Shown: positions 7,270 to 16,406 of the stretch, one piece after another
How the letters are laid out: each line of letters begins with the position of its first letter
Position numbering within the stretch: the first letter of the stretch is position 1
DNA from: Paludibacteraceae bacterium
GTDB taxonomy: Bacteria > Bacteroidota > Bacteroidia > Bacteroidales > Paludibacteraceae
Length of the DNA: 64,000 nucleotides
Direction of reading: 5' to 3'
NCBI GenBank assembly: GCA_016283095.1
Contig: JAEEMG010000004.1
Coordinates: 1-64,000 of the forward strand
Program-made: the position numbers and the translations under genes
The notes under the pieces: model-generated
Seen by the model: the letters and a program-made list of their open reading frames with translations, nothing else
Database searches by the model: none
What the model was told of the DNA's origin: nothing

Positions 7270-8997
7270 TTAAGCATTCAATTTAGGGTTTGAAACTCCC
7301 TTTACGTAAGCCTCTGCCTTCTCCAACGCGATGTTGATATTAGCGCAGATGTATTCCTCACCGATAATCTTATCAACTCCTGCTTTGTGAAGAGTTGCAT
7401 GGACGTGGTTGTTCACACCAGAAAGGATCACCTGGATTCCTGCTTTGTGCGACTGATGACAAAGTTCAGAAAGGTTGTGCATTCCTGTTGAATCGATGAA
7501 TGGTACTTTTCTCATACGGATAATTCTCACCTTTGGTGTTTCAGCCACCGCACTCATCACATCATCAAACTTAGTTGCCACACCGAAGAAGTATGGTCCG
7601 TCGATCTCATAAACACCTACTCCATCTGGCACCACAAGTTTCTCCTCATGAAGCTGTACGTCTGTGTTATCGCTTGGATCAATCTCCTTACCGAATACTC
7701 TGACAACTGAAGACTCGTTTGTACGACGTAGGAACAATACCAATGCAAGTAGCAAACCAATCTCGATTGCGATTGTAAGGTCGAAGATCACAGTCAAGAA
7801 GAATGTAGTCAAAAGCACTGAGAAATCCGACTTAGGGCTCTTAGACAATGACACAAATGTCTTCCATCCACTCATGTTGTATGATACCATCACAAGCACT
7901 GCAGCCAAACATGGCATTGGAATCAACTTAACCAAATCACCCAAGAATAGCAAAACCAATGTCAGGATAACACAGTGTACAACACCAGCGACTGGAGTTT
8001 TACCACCATTGTTGATGTTTGTCATTGTACGGGCGATAGCTCCTGTAGCAGGAATACCACCGAAGAATGGAACCACAATATTAGCGACACCCTGGCCGAT
8101 AAGTTCAGTGTTGGAATTGTGTTTGTCTCCAATCACACCGTCTGCAACAATAGCAGAAAGCAAACTCTCGATAGCTCCCAACATAGCGATTGTGAACGCA
8201 GCAGGGAACAAGTTCTGGATCACACTAAGCCAAGTCTGACCCTCAGCCAAAGCAAACTCAGGGAATCTTGGAGCAGGGAATCCAGCTGGCATCTCATAAA
8301 GATCTCCAATTGTCTTGATTCCTGTATTATCGACGTTGCTCTTGATAACATACACTGCGATTGTGGCAATGATGATAGCTAGTAATGAACCAGGCACCTT
8401 CTTTGATATTTTTGGAGAGAAGATGATGATCAACAGACTTACCGCAGCCACTCCAAATGCCCACCAATTGACGTGTGAGAAATTCTCAAAGTAGCAGATC
8501 CACTTGTGAACGAAATCAGCAGGAACCTTCTCGATACCAAGTCCAAAGAAGTCGTTCATCTGCGTAGAGAAGATTGTGAGCGCGATACCACCTGTGAAAC
8601 CGACTGTCACAGGATATGGAACAAACTTGATGATGCTTCCAAGCTTGAACACACCCAACAATACCAGAATGACACCAGCCATAATAGTGGCGATCATCAG
8701 ACCTGCCAAACCATGTTGCTGGATAATTCCATAGACAATTACGATAAACGCACCTGTAGGACCACCGATCTGAACCTTAGATCCTCCCAACACTGCGATA
8801 AAAAATCCTGCGATGATTGCAGTGATAAGACCCTCAGCCGGACCTACGCCGGATGCGATACCGAAAGCAATAGCCAACGGTATGGCTACGATGCCCACAA
8901 CAATACCGGCCATCAGGTCAGCAGTGAATAGACCACTGTTGTAGCCTTTAAGACAGTCGAAAAATTTAGGAGCAAAAGTTTTTTCCTTTAGATTCAT
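7270..8997 (-). CDS. SulP family (SLC26) anion transporter with STAS domain
   Basis: A 575-residue inner-membrane transporter. The N-terminal about 430 residues hold the SulP transmembrane core (start motif DLMAGIVVGIVAIPLAIAFGIASG; IGGPTGAF; GIPATGAIARTMTNI), and the C-terminal about 455-560 is a STAS domain with the conserved FIDSTGMH loop. Family members move sulfate, bicarbonate or other anions; the substrate cannot be read from sequence. A TAATTTTG -7 box lies 29 bases upstream of the ATG (9026-9033, minus strand). It is transcribed alone, ending at the bidirectional terminator 7151-7190. Confidence 0.93.
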   Translation of the reverse strand: MNLKEKTFAPKFFDCLKGYNSGLFTADLMAGIVVGIVAIPLAIAFGIASGVGPAEGLITAIIAGFFIAVLGGSKVQIGGPTGAFIVIVYGIIQQHGLAGLMIATIMAGVILVLLGVFKLGSIIKFVPYPVTVGFTGGIALTIFSTQMNDFFGLGIEKVPADFVHKWICYFENFSHVNWWAFGVAAVSLLIIIFSPKISKKVPGSLLAIIIATIAVYVIKSNVDNTGIKTIGDLYEMPAGFPAPRFPEFALAEGQTWLSVIQNLFPAAFTIAMLGAIESLLSAIVADGVIGDKHNSNTELIGQGVANIVVPFFGGIPATGAIARTMTNINNGGKTPVAGVVHCVILTLVLLFLGDLVKLIPMPCLAAVLVMVSYNMSGWKTFVSLSKSPKSDFSVLLTTFFLTVIFDLTIAIEIGLLLALVLFLRRTNESSVVRVFGKEIDPSDNTDVQLHEEKLVVPDGVGVYEIDGPYFFGVATKFDDVMSAVAETPKVRIIRMRKVPFIDSTGMHNLSELCHQSHKAGIQVILSGVNNHVHATLHKAGVDKIIGEEYICANINIALEKAEAYVKGVSNPKLNA

Positions 8998-9025
8998 CTT
9001 TTCTATCTTTTCTTAAAAAACGGTG

Positions 9026-9033
9026 CAAAATTA
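9026..9033 (-). promoter_or_regulatory. Putative -7 box of the sulP promoter
   Basis: Read on the minus strand this is TAATTTTG followed by CACC. A clear TTTG -33 at the right distance is not obvious, so this is tentative. The rest of 9034-9273 is AT-rich spacer between divergent genes with no visible gene. Confidence 0.4.
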
Positions 9034-9273
9034 TCAAAAAAAGACAAATTTTTATGTTTTACGACAATATTTTTAACCTAAAAGGAGAATTTTATGAAAC
9101 TTATTACACTGCAATTTGAAAAAATATGCATTTTTTCATAATTCAAAAGGGTCGGACCTCAAAAACTTCTAGTTGTGTTCACAAGCCCCCATCCTTCTTG
9201 ATTTGCACATCTGAAAATTTCTTTATATCTTGCCCCTTGTTAGACAAAAGATTTATTGAACAATTAAAACACA

Positions 9274-10122
9274 ATGAAAAAAGGATTGGTGTTAGAAGGT
9301 GGCGGATTGAGAGCCCTTTTTACCGCAGGAGTGATGGATGAGATGATGGAGAATGGCATCGAATTCGACGGTGCTGTAGGAGTATCTGCTGGTGCAAGTT
9401 TCGGATGCAATTACAAGTCGAAACAGATAGGAAGAGCCCTTCGTTATAATATAGATTTCAAGGATGATCCCCGCTATATGGGCATTCGATCTCTGCTGAA
9501 GACCGGCGACTGGGTAGGGGCTGAATTCAGCTACCACATCATGCCAGTCGATTTGGATCCCGTCGACTTCGACACCTACGAAAACAATCCAATGGAGTTT
9601 CATGTGGTCTGCACCGACGTCGACACAGGGAAAGCGGTCTACCACAAATTGCCTAAGATCGACCACGAAGCCCTGGATTGGGTTCGTGCCTCAGCCTCAT
9701 TGCCAATCATTTCTAGACCAGTCTGTATAAATGGGAAAAGATTGTTAGACGGTGGAATGGCAGATTCCATACCTTTGGAATATTTCCAACAGCAAGGATA
9801 CGGCCGCAACGTCGTCATCCTCACCCAACCAAAAGGATTTAAGAAAAAGAGTCCGAAAGGAATGTCCCTTTTCCGTTGGCTACTACGGGAAACGCCAGCT
9901 ATCGCAAATGCCCTTGCCACACGCCATCATATGTATAACAGAGAATTGGATTACCTTTCAGAGCAGGAACGACTAGGAAATACATTTCTAATCTACCCGG
10001 AAGAAGAGTTGCCAATCGGCCGTATTGAGCAAGACGAAGCGAAAATGCGGAATGTCTACCAAATGGGCCGAGACGCAGCAAAAACGAAAATGGCGGAAAT
10101 CAAAAAATTCTTAGGGATATAA
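9274..10122 (+). CDS. Patatin-like phospholipase
   Basis: A 282-residue patatin-family acyl hydrolase. The oxyanion-hole motif GGGLR (9-13), nucleophile motif GVSAG (Ser38) and catalytic DGG (Asp159) are all intact, so it should be an active Ser/Asp-dyad lipase. No signal peptide is seen, so it probably acts in the cytoplasm or at the inner membrane face. The C-terminal about 90 residues resemble the extension of bacterial YjjU-type patatins. The gene stands alone; the next gene is convergent behind a nest of hairpins. Physiological substrate is unknown. Confidence 0.9.
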   Translation: MKKGLVLEGGGLRALFTAGVMDEMMENGIEFDGAVGVSAGASFGCNYKSKQIGRALRYNIDFKDDPRYMGIRSLLKTGDWVGAEFSYHIMPVDLDPVDFDTYENNPMEFHVVCTDVDTGKAVYHKLPKIDHEALDWVRASASLPIISRPVCINGKRLLDGGMADSIPLEYFQQQGYGRNVVILTQPKGFKKKSPKGMSLFRWLLRETPAIANALATRHHMYNRELDYLSEQERLGNTFLIYPEEELPIGRIEQDEAKMRNVYQMGRDAAKTKMAEIKKFLGI

Positions 10123-10124
10123 CC

Positions 10125-10267
10125 GTAGGGGCGATGCCTTGTGCTCGCCCTTTCTAATTTCATTGTAGTTGCCCTTTTGAAATCCCTTGTGGCATAAAAA
10201 AAACAGAGACGCCGCAATGCAACGTCTCTACATTATACCTAAACAGGGCAAGCACAAGGCATCGCCC
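10125..10267. repeat. Nested inverted-repeat cluster of the GTAGRG hairpin family
   Basis: An outer pair, GTAGGGGCGATGCC...CGCCC at 10125-10150 and its near-exact reverse complement at 10246-10267, encloses a second hairpin at 10204-10231 (AGAGACG / CGTCTCT). Read on the minus strand the inner unit begins GTAGAGACGTTGC. The cluster fills the spacer between the convergent patatin and dehydrogenase genes and probably also ends both transcripts. Confidence 0.7.
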
Positions 10268-10296
10268 TTATATAAATCCAAACAATTCTATTGACC

Positions 10297-11469
10297 TTAT
10301 AAAGCCAATCTGTAGATATTCTCCACATCCTTGCTTGTAAGCTGCACAAAGCCTCCTGTCTTACCAGTCTCACCAAGTCCAAACGTCTTCACAAGATATG
10401 GAATATCGCTCTCTTTCGCTCCAAGTTCAGAGAAATTGATCGGCATACCGATTGATTTCAAGAAACTGCGGAATGCGGCAATACCTTCAAGAGCTGTCTT
10501 CTTAGGATCCGAGAAATCCATCTTACAATTCCATACTCTGCATGCCATCTGTGCGAAACGCATAACATTATGGTCTACTACGTATGTCATCCACGCTGGC
10601 ATAATGACAGCCAAACCAGCTCCGTGTGCACAATCATACAAAGCAGAAAGTTCATGTTCGATGCCATGGCTATTCCAATCCTGCTCTCTGCCCACACCTA
10701 CGATATTATTATGAGCCACCATACCTGCCCACATAATATTGGCACGTGCCTGATAATCGTTAGGGTCTTTTATCACCTTAGGAGTCTCCTCAATCATTGA
10801 TAAAAGCACCGCTTCACAAAGACGGTCGGTAGTCTGAACATCTGTTGTATTAGTGAAATATCTTTCAAAGACGTGGGCCATGATATCTGTAGCTCCACAA
10901 GCTGTCTGATATGCAGGAAGAGTTGTTGTCAATTGTGGATTAAGGATAGAAAACTTAGGTCTGATACATTCTCCGCTTGCCCCACGCTTTAGCATTCCAT
11001 TCTCGTGTGTTATCACAGAGTCGCCAGAGCCTTCACTTCCCGCAGCGGCTATCGTCAGCACAGTGCCTACTGGAAGGGCTTTCTTCGGACGGGCTTTTCC
11101 ACTATAGAAATCCCAGAAATCACCGTCGTAACACACTCCCAAAGCGATTGCTTTCGCAGAGTCGATGGAAGAGCCTCCTCCGACTGCAAGAATAAAATCA
11201 ACATTCTCTTTTTTGCATAGCTCTATGCCTTCATACACCTTTCCCGAACGTGGATTCGGAGTGACACCTCCAAGTTCGCAAAACTGCACTCCTGCCTCAG
11301 TAAGTGATTTTTTCACGCGGTCAAGTAAGCCAGAACGCACAACAGAGCCTCCTCCATAATGGATAAGGACTTTTGAACCTCCGAATTCTTTTACAAGTGC
11401 ACCGCACCTGCTCTCTGTCTCTTTACCAAACACGAATTTGGTAGGGCTGTAAAATGAGAAATTCTCCAT
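10297..11469 (-). CDS. Iron-type NAD(P)-dependent alcohol dehydrogenase (butanol dehydrogenase / YqhD-like)
   Basis: A 390-residue group III (iron-dependent) alcohol dehydrogenase. Visible hallmarks are the nucleotide-binding GGGSSIDSAKAIA (about 97-109), GATDIMAHVFERYF carrying the Asp and His metal ligands, and the second His region GIEHELSALYDCAHGAGLA. Length and start are normal for the butanol dehydrogenase/YqhD subgroup, which reduces aldehydes using NAD(P)H. It is a single gene between the hairpin cluster and the GH9 gene. Its physiological aldehyde is not deducible; redox balancing or aldehyde detoxification is typical. Confidence 0.92.
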   Translation of the reverse strand: MENFSFYSPTKFVFGKETESRCGALVKEFGGSKVLIHYGGGSVVRSGLLDRVKKSLTEAGVQFCELGGVTPNPRSGKVYEGIELCKKENVDFILAVGGGSSIDSAKAIALGVCYDGDFWDFYSGKARPKKALPVGTVLTIAAAGSEGSGDSVITHENGMLKRGASGECIRPKFSILNPQLTTTLPAYQTACGATDIMAHVFERYFTNTTDVQTTDRLCEAVLLSMIEETPKVIKDPNDYQARANIMWAGMVAHNNIVGVGREQDWNSHGIEHELSALYDCAHGAGLAVIMPAWMTYVVDHNVMRFAQMACRVWNCKMDFSDPKKTALEGIAAFRSFLKSIGMPINFSELGAKESDIPYLVKTFGLGETGKTGGFVQLTSKDVENIYRLAL

Positions 11470-11526
11470 AATAGTATAATAAATTCTGAATTATAAATGC
11501 AAAATTAAAAATGTGAGATAAAAAAA

Positions 11527-11550
11527 GGAGACGCGGAAATCCACGTCTCC
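11527..11550 (-). terminator. Rho-independent terminator of the GH9 gene
   Basis: On the minus strand GGAGACGTGGA pairs with TCCGCGTCTCC (one wobble) and is followed by TTTTTTT. Confidence 0.85.
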
Positions 11551-11567
11551 TTATATCATGAGTAATA

Positions 11568-13340
11568 TTACTCTTTAATCAACTTGAATGTCTTCTGACC
11601 TCCGTCAAAGTTCACCTTCAACACATAGATTCCACGTGGCAACGAAGATGTGTTGATCGCAGTTGGAGTGAAACCAACCATGCTTTCTGCAGCGACTGTC
11701 TGACCGTTGATGTTGACGATGCTGACCTCTGCTCTGCCGTCGTATCCAATCTCTATAGGATCCACAACAACATAATCATCAAATACAGTCGGATAAACAC
11801 TGAAATTAGTGTTTCTGACCTCTGCGACACCACTCAAATCTGGATCTAGTTTTTCAACTATACTTGCGATTGCCATGATAAATGGAGCGTTGTAGTCACA
11901 ACCACCTTCAGTCTCTGTATATGAAGAACCACCCTCTACAACATTTTCAAATATTCCTGTACCAGAAGGTCCTCCAATCACACCACCACTTGCGAACATA
12001 TAATCACATGTATTCTTTATGTTTGAAGGCGGATTGTCATTTCTTCCCATCGCATTTCTGTGGTGTATACGGAAATGCATATCTCCCTTGAATCCGTGTA
12101 AGAAAGTGTGGTTGAACTCATTCTTGCCTAACACATAGTCAACAATACGATCACGGAATCCTTTTGCCTCATCAACATTCTTTGAAGATGTGATCAGCCC
12201 ATCTTCTACAAGTTTAATATACAAAGCGGCAGCTGTAGCTCCACCTAGAGCCAACTTGTTTGTTCCCCATCGGCTTAAATAGTAAGGGAATCCATTCGGA
12301 TCACTTTTTGCATTGTCCAAATGTAACCCATATACATTCTTCTCAAGGAAACTTACATAAGTTCCACCTGCTCCGTTATTCATACTTTTGTCTATTCTTG
12401 CAAGATAATAATAAACAAAGTCTGTCATTGTATCCCAAGCAAGAGGTGAGTTAGACTCCCATTTTCCAGCAAGATTAGATTTAGCATCCGCCAAATAACT
12501 ATCCTCACCTGTCAGATTATAAAGCATAACAGCTGCAAGCGACAACTCGTCTGTCCACTCAGGATTTGGAGAACTATAGAACTCAGGAATTGGAGCATGT
12601 TTGTCCTGGTTTTTCTTAGCGAACACATATCCATCAATAGCCGCTTTCTTACACTTAGCCGCATAATCAGCATCAGGATAATGTTTAGCCATCAGACAAA
12701 GAGCTGAGACATAGTTTGCAGCCTGAGGGCCTCCTATAGATGAAGATGTCCAAACAGGACGTGGATCACCACCATTATTAACAGATTCCTCACTCTGCTT
12801 AGACGATGTCTTCCAAACATTATGGTCGCTTGCATCACCGACATAATAGCAGAACTCACCGTTTGGCAAGAAACACTTCATGAAATAGTCAGTCGCTATC
12901 TTTGCCTCGTCCAATACATCAGGAATTCCATTCTTCGGACCATATTCAGCATCATAATTATCCTGGAACGCTTTTGGCCAAATATCATATGCTGCAAGCA
13001 AAGAGAATGCTGCATATCCCATTGTTGTACCAACCTTGATATGGTCACCACAGTCGTGCCATCCTCCTGTAAGATCGTAACTGCCATTGCCACCGCCATT
13101 CACTTTTCCTTGTCCATCTTTGGTATGACAATACTTCTTTGATACGCTCGAATTATCATGAAGCATCCAGTTATGGGTGTCACCACAACGCTGACCACCA
13201 TAAAACTTCAAGCCCATGTTGATAGCCTCTCTATAGTCCGATGCTTGATATCCGTAAGAATAAGTATTAAAGTCGTAAGCAAAAGATGTTGCTGACAATG
13301 CCGATAGAAGCGAAATTGAAATAAGTTTCTTCATACGCAT
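11568..13340 (-). CDS. GH9 endoglucanase with T9SS type A sorting domain
   Basis: A 590-residue secreted cellulase. The N-terminal signal peptide (about 1-21, ending SATSFA) is followed directly by the GH9 (alpha/alpha)6 domain. Catalytic features are GGWHDCGDHIK (D96/D99; usual form DAGD), the HRNAMGRND histidine region, and a final TEGGCDYNAPF that holds the general-acid Glu. The last about 80 residues (SVYPTVFDDY to KTFKLIKE) are a T9SS type A C-terminal sorting domain, so the enzyme should be exported through the outer membrane. The start may be the second Met (13334). It lies 45 bases downstream of tRNA-Arg with no clear terminator between, so the tRNA promoter may drive it. It probably cleaves beta-1,4-glucan. 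Confidence 0.93.
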   Translation of the reverse strand: MRMKKLISISLLSALSATSFAYDFNTYSYGYQASDYREAINMGLKFYGGQRCGDTHNWMLHDNSSVSKKYCHTKDGQGKVNGGGNGSYDLTGGWHDCGDHIKVGTTMGYAAFSLLAAYDIWPKAFQDNYDAEYGPKNGIPDVLDEAKIATDYFMKCFLPNGEFCYYVGDASDHNVWKTSSKQSEESVNNGGDPRPVWTSSSIGGPQAANYVSALCLMAKHYPDADYAAKCKKAAIDGYVFAKKNQDKHAPIPEFYSSPNPEWTDELSLAAVMLYNLTGEDSYLADAKSNLAGKWESNSPLAWDTMTDFVYYYLARIDKSMNNGAGGTYVSFLEKNVYGLHLDNAKSDPNGFPYYLSRWGTNKLALGGATAAALYIKLVEDGLITSSKNVDEAKGFRDRIVDYVLGKNEFNHTFLHGFKGDMHFRIHHRNAMGRNDNPPSNIKNTCDYMFASGGVIGGPSGTGIFENVVEGGSSYTETEGGCDYNAPFIMAIASIVEKLDPDLSGVAEVRNTNFSVYPTVFDDYVVVDPIEIGYDGRAEVSIVNINGQTVAAESMVGFTPTAINTSSLPRGIYVLKVNFDGGQKTFKLIKE

Positions 13341-13385
13341 TTATGTTATTTTAAGGGACCCCTATTAATCCCTGATTATTATTTG

Positions 13386-13457
13386 TAGCCTCGCCGGGAA
13401 TCGAACCCGGATCTAAAGTTTAGGAAACTCGTATTCTATCCGTTGAACTACGAAGCC
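13386..13457 (-). tRNA. tRNA-Arg, anticodon CCU
   Basis: A full cloverleaf can be folded on the minus strand: acceptor stem GGCTTCG/CGAGGCT, D stem GTTC/GAAT, anticodon loop TTCCTAA with anticodon CCT, and T arm CCGGG-TTCGATT-CCCGG. The discriminator base is A and CCA is not encoded. It decodes the rare AGG arginine codon. A near-perfect promoter lies just upstream. Confidence 0.95.
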
Positions 13458-13475
13458 ATCGCCAAATTAGCAACG

Positions 13476-13506
13476 CAAAGTTAATATTTTTTATCGCACC
13501 ACCAAA
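13476..13506 (-). promoter_or_regulatory. Bacteroidota-type promoter of tRNA-Arg (and possibly the GH9 gene)
   Basis: Read on the minus strand: TTTG (13506-13503), 19-base spacer, TAACTTTG (13483-13476). The spacing and -7 box are identical to the promoters at 330 and 3136. Confidence 0.8.
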
Positions 13507-13649
13507 ACAAATATGTGTTTTGTAAAGGCAATGATTACATCCAATCATTCCTAAAATAGCGAAAATAAACGAAGATACAATTTATTGATAAAATAACGTG
13601 AGTCCGAATTGTAATCTGCGAATCATTTTCCACTTTATGATTGAGTTTT

Positions 13650-13785
13650 CATCTCTTTTCCTCATAAAAAGGCATAGCCTTTCTCTGTAATCTTTGTGCC
13701 TCTGTGGTTTTATTAAATTTGTGCTCGCCTACGGCTCGCACGTATGGAGGAGTTAGGACGTTCCGTCCTTAACAATCCTCATTTA
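13650..13785 (+). repeat. Three-hairpin dispersed repeat, copy C
   Basis: Three hairpins in order: AAAGGC-ATA-GCCTTT near 13678; then CTCTGTGGTTTTATT; then GTGC-TC-GCC-TAC-GGC-TC-GCAC (13721-13741) with a symmetric TC/TC internal loop; then AGGACG-TTC-CGTCCT (about 13755-13769) followed by AATCCTC. Related copies are at 16200, 40640, 41405 and, inverted, 44965. No gene lies between the tRNA promoter and 13850. Confidence 0.8.
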
Positions 13786-13850
13786 TGACACTTCAACTAT
13801 CATTTTTCTTCTATTTTTATTTCGTCTCGAATTGACGTTAAAATAAAAAT

Positions 13851-13882
13851 GGGGAGCATCTCCATTTATTTTGATGCTCCCC
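13851..13882 (-). terminator. Rho-independent terminator of the three-repeat secreted protein gene
   Basis: GGGGAGCATC (13851-13860) pairs with GATGCTCCCC (13873-13882); read on the minus strand it is followed by ATTTTTATTTT. Confidence 0.85.
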
Positions 13883-13904
13883 CATAAATAAATTTTATAT
13901 TATC

Positions 13905-16007
13905 TTATTTAGTGGTTACAGGACGGACAACCATTCCGTCGTGACGGCCCTGATACATAACCGTAAATCCTTCTGATGTGAACTTAGTCAAATATGCTGT
14001 GCCATTATCTTTCTGATTCAAATCAGACGACCAGTAATATCCACTATAACTTGCACTCAAACCGTATCTTGAACGGTATCCTGAAGACGGAAGGAAAATG
14101 ATATTTCCATTTGTCTTTGAGACTCCTACTCTTCCTGAGATTCCTGTATTATTGACATTTTCTACGTATGTCCAAGTACAGCCATCTATCAATTCCTTCT
14201 GATCTGCTGAAGATGGAGTGCGCCATTCTGAACCTATATTCTGTGTCGCGGCGTCGTCCTCTGGCAAAAGTACAGTATTATTATCGACTGTTCCCCAATT
14301 AGTGAGAGTAACATATTTTTTCTGACTATACAATCCGCCCCACTTATACTGCGACCAACTGTAGCAATCCGACAATGTTGTATCGTCTGGAACGGTTTCT
14401 GCCCATGAGAAATGTGTACCTATTTCCTCTGGTTTTGTTGCACCCACATTACAAGTAGCCCACTTTGTTCCGCTTGGCAATCCTAAGTCGACGTAGGTGT
14501 TTCCACCGATAGAGTCTGTGACAGTAACTTCCAGAATATATGGCTTTATTTCAATCTTCTCTTCAGCATTCGTTACAGGACGTACCACCATTCCGTCGTG
14601 ACGACCCTGATACATAATTGTAAACCCTTCTGATGTGAACTTGGCCAAGTGTGCGGTGCCATTATCCTCCTGATTCAAATCAGACGACCAATAATATCCA
14701 TTAGATTTTGCACCCCAACCATATTTTGCACGGTATCCTGAAGATGGAAGGAAAATGATATTTCCATTTGCTTTTGACATACCTACCATTCCAGAAACGC
14801 CTGTATTATTTACATTCTCAACATACGTCCAGATACATCCGTCTATCAACTCTTTCTGCTCTGCCGACGATGGTGTACGCCATTCTGAACTGAAATTCTG
14901 AGTTGCGGCATCGTCTTCTGGAAGTAGTTCTGTGATATTATCCACTGTTCCCCAATTTGCGAGAGTCACATATTTTTTCTGGCTATGATAGCCACCCCAC
15001 TTATATTGCGACCAGCTATAGCAATCCGACAATGTTGTGTCATCTGGTGTGATTTCCGCCCAAGAGAAATGAGTGCCAATACCTTCAGGCTTATCTGCAC
15101 CGACATTATATGTAGCCCACTTTGTGCCACTTGGCAATCCTAAGTCGACGTAGGTATTTTCGCCTACAGTACCACTTACAGTGACATGCAGAACATAAGA
15201 TTCTATATCTTTTGCATTCGACACAGGACGTACAACCATTCCGTCGTGACGGCCCTGATACATGATAGTAAAGCCTTCTGATGAAAATTTAGTCAAATAT
15301 GCTGTGCCATTATCCTCCTGATTTAAGTCAGATGACCAGTAATATCCACAATAGCTTGCACTCAAACCGTATTTTGAACGATATCCTGAAGATGGAAGGA
15401 ATATGGTGTTTCCATTTTTCTTTGACACTCCATATTCTCCTGAAACTCCTGTGTTGTTGAAATTTTCGACGTGTGTCCATGTACAGCCATCTATCAATTC
15501 CTTCTGTTCAGCTGAAGATGGAGTACGCCACTCCGAACTGAAATTCACTGTTGCAGCGTCATCTTCTGGAAGCAGTACAGTGATACTATCCACTGTGCCC
15601 CATTCCTCAATAGTCACATATTTTTTTTGTGAATAATAGCCACCCCACTTATATTGCGACCAGCTATAGCAATCCGACAATGTTATATCATCGGGAGTGG
15701 TTTCTGCCCAAGAAAAATAGGTGCCGATACCCTCAGGCTTTTTTGCACCCACATTATATGTAGCCCACTTTGTTCCGCTTGGCAATCCTAAATCGACGTA
15801 TGTGTCCTTGCCGATTGTTCCACTGACAGTGACTTGTAAAAGTTCAGTCTCTTGAGTATCTTCCTCAAAATTCACTTCTGTCACATGCTTTACATCGTAA
15901 CGTACAACTTTGCCATCATCTGTTTTTACTTGCATATAAGTCACAGCATTCACAATAAATGCAAACGATGCGATCATTGATGTCGATAACAGTAATAATT
16001 TTTTCAT
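13905..16007 (-). CDS. Secreted protein with three tandem Fibrobacter-type major paralogous domains
   Basis: A 700-residue exported protein. After a signal peptide (about 1-21) comes a short module, QVKTDDGKVVRYDVKHVTEVNF, a type of N-terminal strand pair common in Bacteroidota surface proteins. Three tandem repeats of about 216-219 residues follow, each beginning VTVSGT...YVDLGLPSGTKWAT and ending GFTIMYQGRHDGMVVRPV. They resemble TIGR02145 (Fibrobacter succinogenes major paralogous domain), which has no assigned activity. Repeats include DCYSWSQYKWGG and LPEDDAAT blocks that are almost identical in protein and DNA. No T9SS sorting domain is visible, so the final location is unclear. Probably a cell-surface or adhesion protein; this is inference. 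Confidence 0.8.
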   Translation of the reverse strand: MKKLLLLSTSMIASFAFIVNAVTYMQVKTDDGKVVRYDVKHVTEVNFEEDTQETELLQVTVSGTIGKDTYVDLGLPSGTKWATYNVGAKKPEGIGTYFSWAETTPDDITLSDCYSWSQYKWGGYYSQKKYVTIEEWGTVDSITVLLPEDDAATVNFSSEWRTPSSAEQKELIDGCTWTHVENFNNTGVSGEYGVSKKNGNTIFLPSSGYRSKYGLSASYCGYYWSSDLNQEDNGTAYLTKFSSEGFTIMYQGRHDGMVVRPVSNAKDIESYVLHVTVSGTVGENTYVDLGLPSGTKWATYNVGADKPEGIGTHFSWAEITPDDTTLSDCYSWSQYKWGGYHSQKKYVTLANWGTVDNITELLPEDDAATQNFSSEWRTPSSAEQKELIDGCIWTYVENVNNTGVSGMVGMSKANGNIIFLPSSGYRAKYGWGAKSNGYYWSSDLNQEDNGTAHLAKFTSEGFTIMYQGRHDGMVVRPVTNAEEKIEIKPYILEVTVTDSIGGNTYVDLGLPSGTKWATCNVGATKPEEIGTHFSWAETVPDDTTLSDCYSWSQYKWGGLYSQKKYVTLTNWGTVDNNTVLLPEDDAATQNIGSEWRTPSSADQKELIDGCTWTYVENVNNTGISGRVGVSKTNGNIIFLPSSGYRSRYGLSASYSGYYWSSDLNQKDNGTAYLTKFTSEGFTVMYQGRHDGMVVRPVTTK

Positions 16008-16199
16008 ATATTCTATTTTTATTGAGTACCTACATAAAATATATTACTATACGAAATTTCTATTTAAGTCATTCAAATATAGATTTTCACACAACAAGCA
16101 CAAAATTATAGCAAAGCATTAATTTGTCAAAAACAATATTAAACTTTTTTATCATCCATAATTATGTTCTTTATACCATACTTGTCTATCTTGAATTCT

Positions 16200-16310
16200 C
16201 TCCTCTTTTTTTCATAAAAAGCAGCACTTCTCTTTGAACTTAGTGTCTCTGTGGTTTTATTAAATTTATGTGCTCGCCTACTGCTCGCACTTGTGAAGAA
16301 AAAAATCCTT
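16200..16310 (+). repeat. Three-hairpin dispersed repeat, copy D (3' hairpin lost)
   Basis: Shares with copy C the leader TCATAAAAAG...CTTCTCT, the CTCTGTGGTTTTATTAAATTT block, and the central hairpin GTGC-TC-GC-CTACT-GC-TC-GCAC (16270-16290). The third hairpin is missing. It is followed by ATTCTTAA/ATTCTTCA-type tail repeats up to 16345, a tail that also occurs at 18163-18200. Confidence 0.75.
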
Positions 16311-16350
16311 AATTCTTAACTCTTCATTCTTCATTCTTAATCCAATAAAA

Positions 16351-16380
16351 AGAGGGCATATCATTTTGATACACCCTCTC
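16351..16380 (-). terminator. Rho-independent terminator of the 479-residue secreted protein gene
   Basis: GAGGG-CA-TATCA-TTT-TGATA-CA-CCCTC forms a stem with one internal mismatch; on the minus strand it is followed by TTTTTATTGG. Confidence 0.8.
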
Positions 16381-16406
16381 GATATTAGTCAAACTATATG
16401 AAAAAC

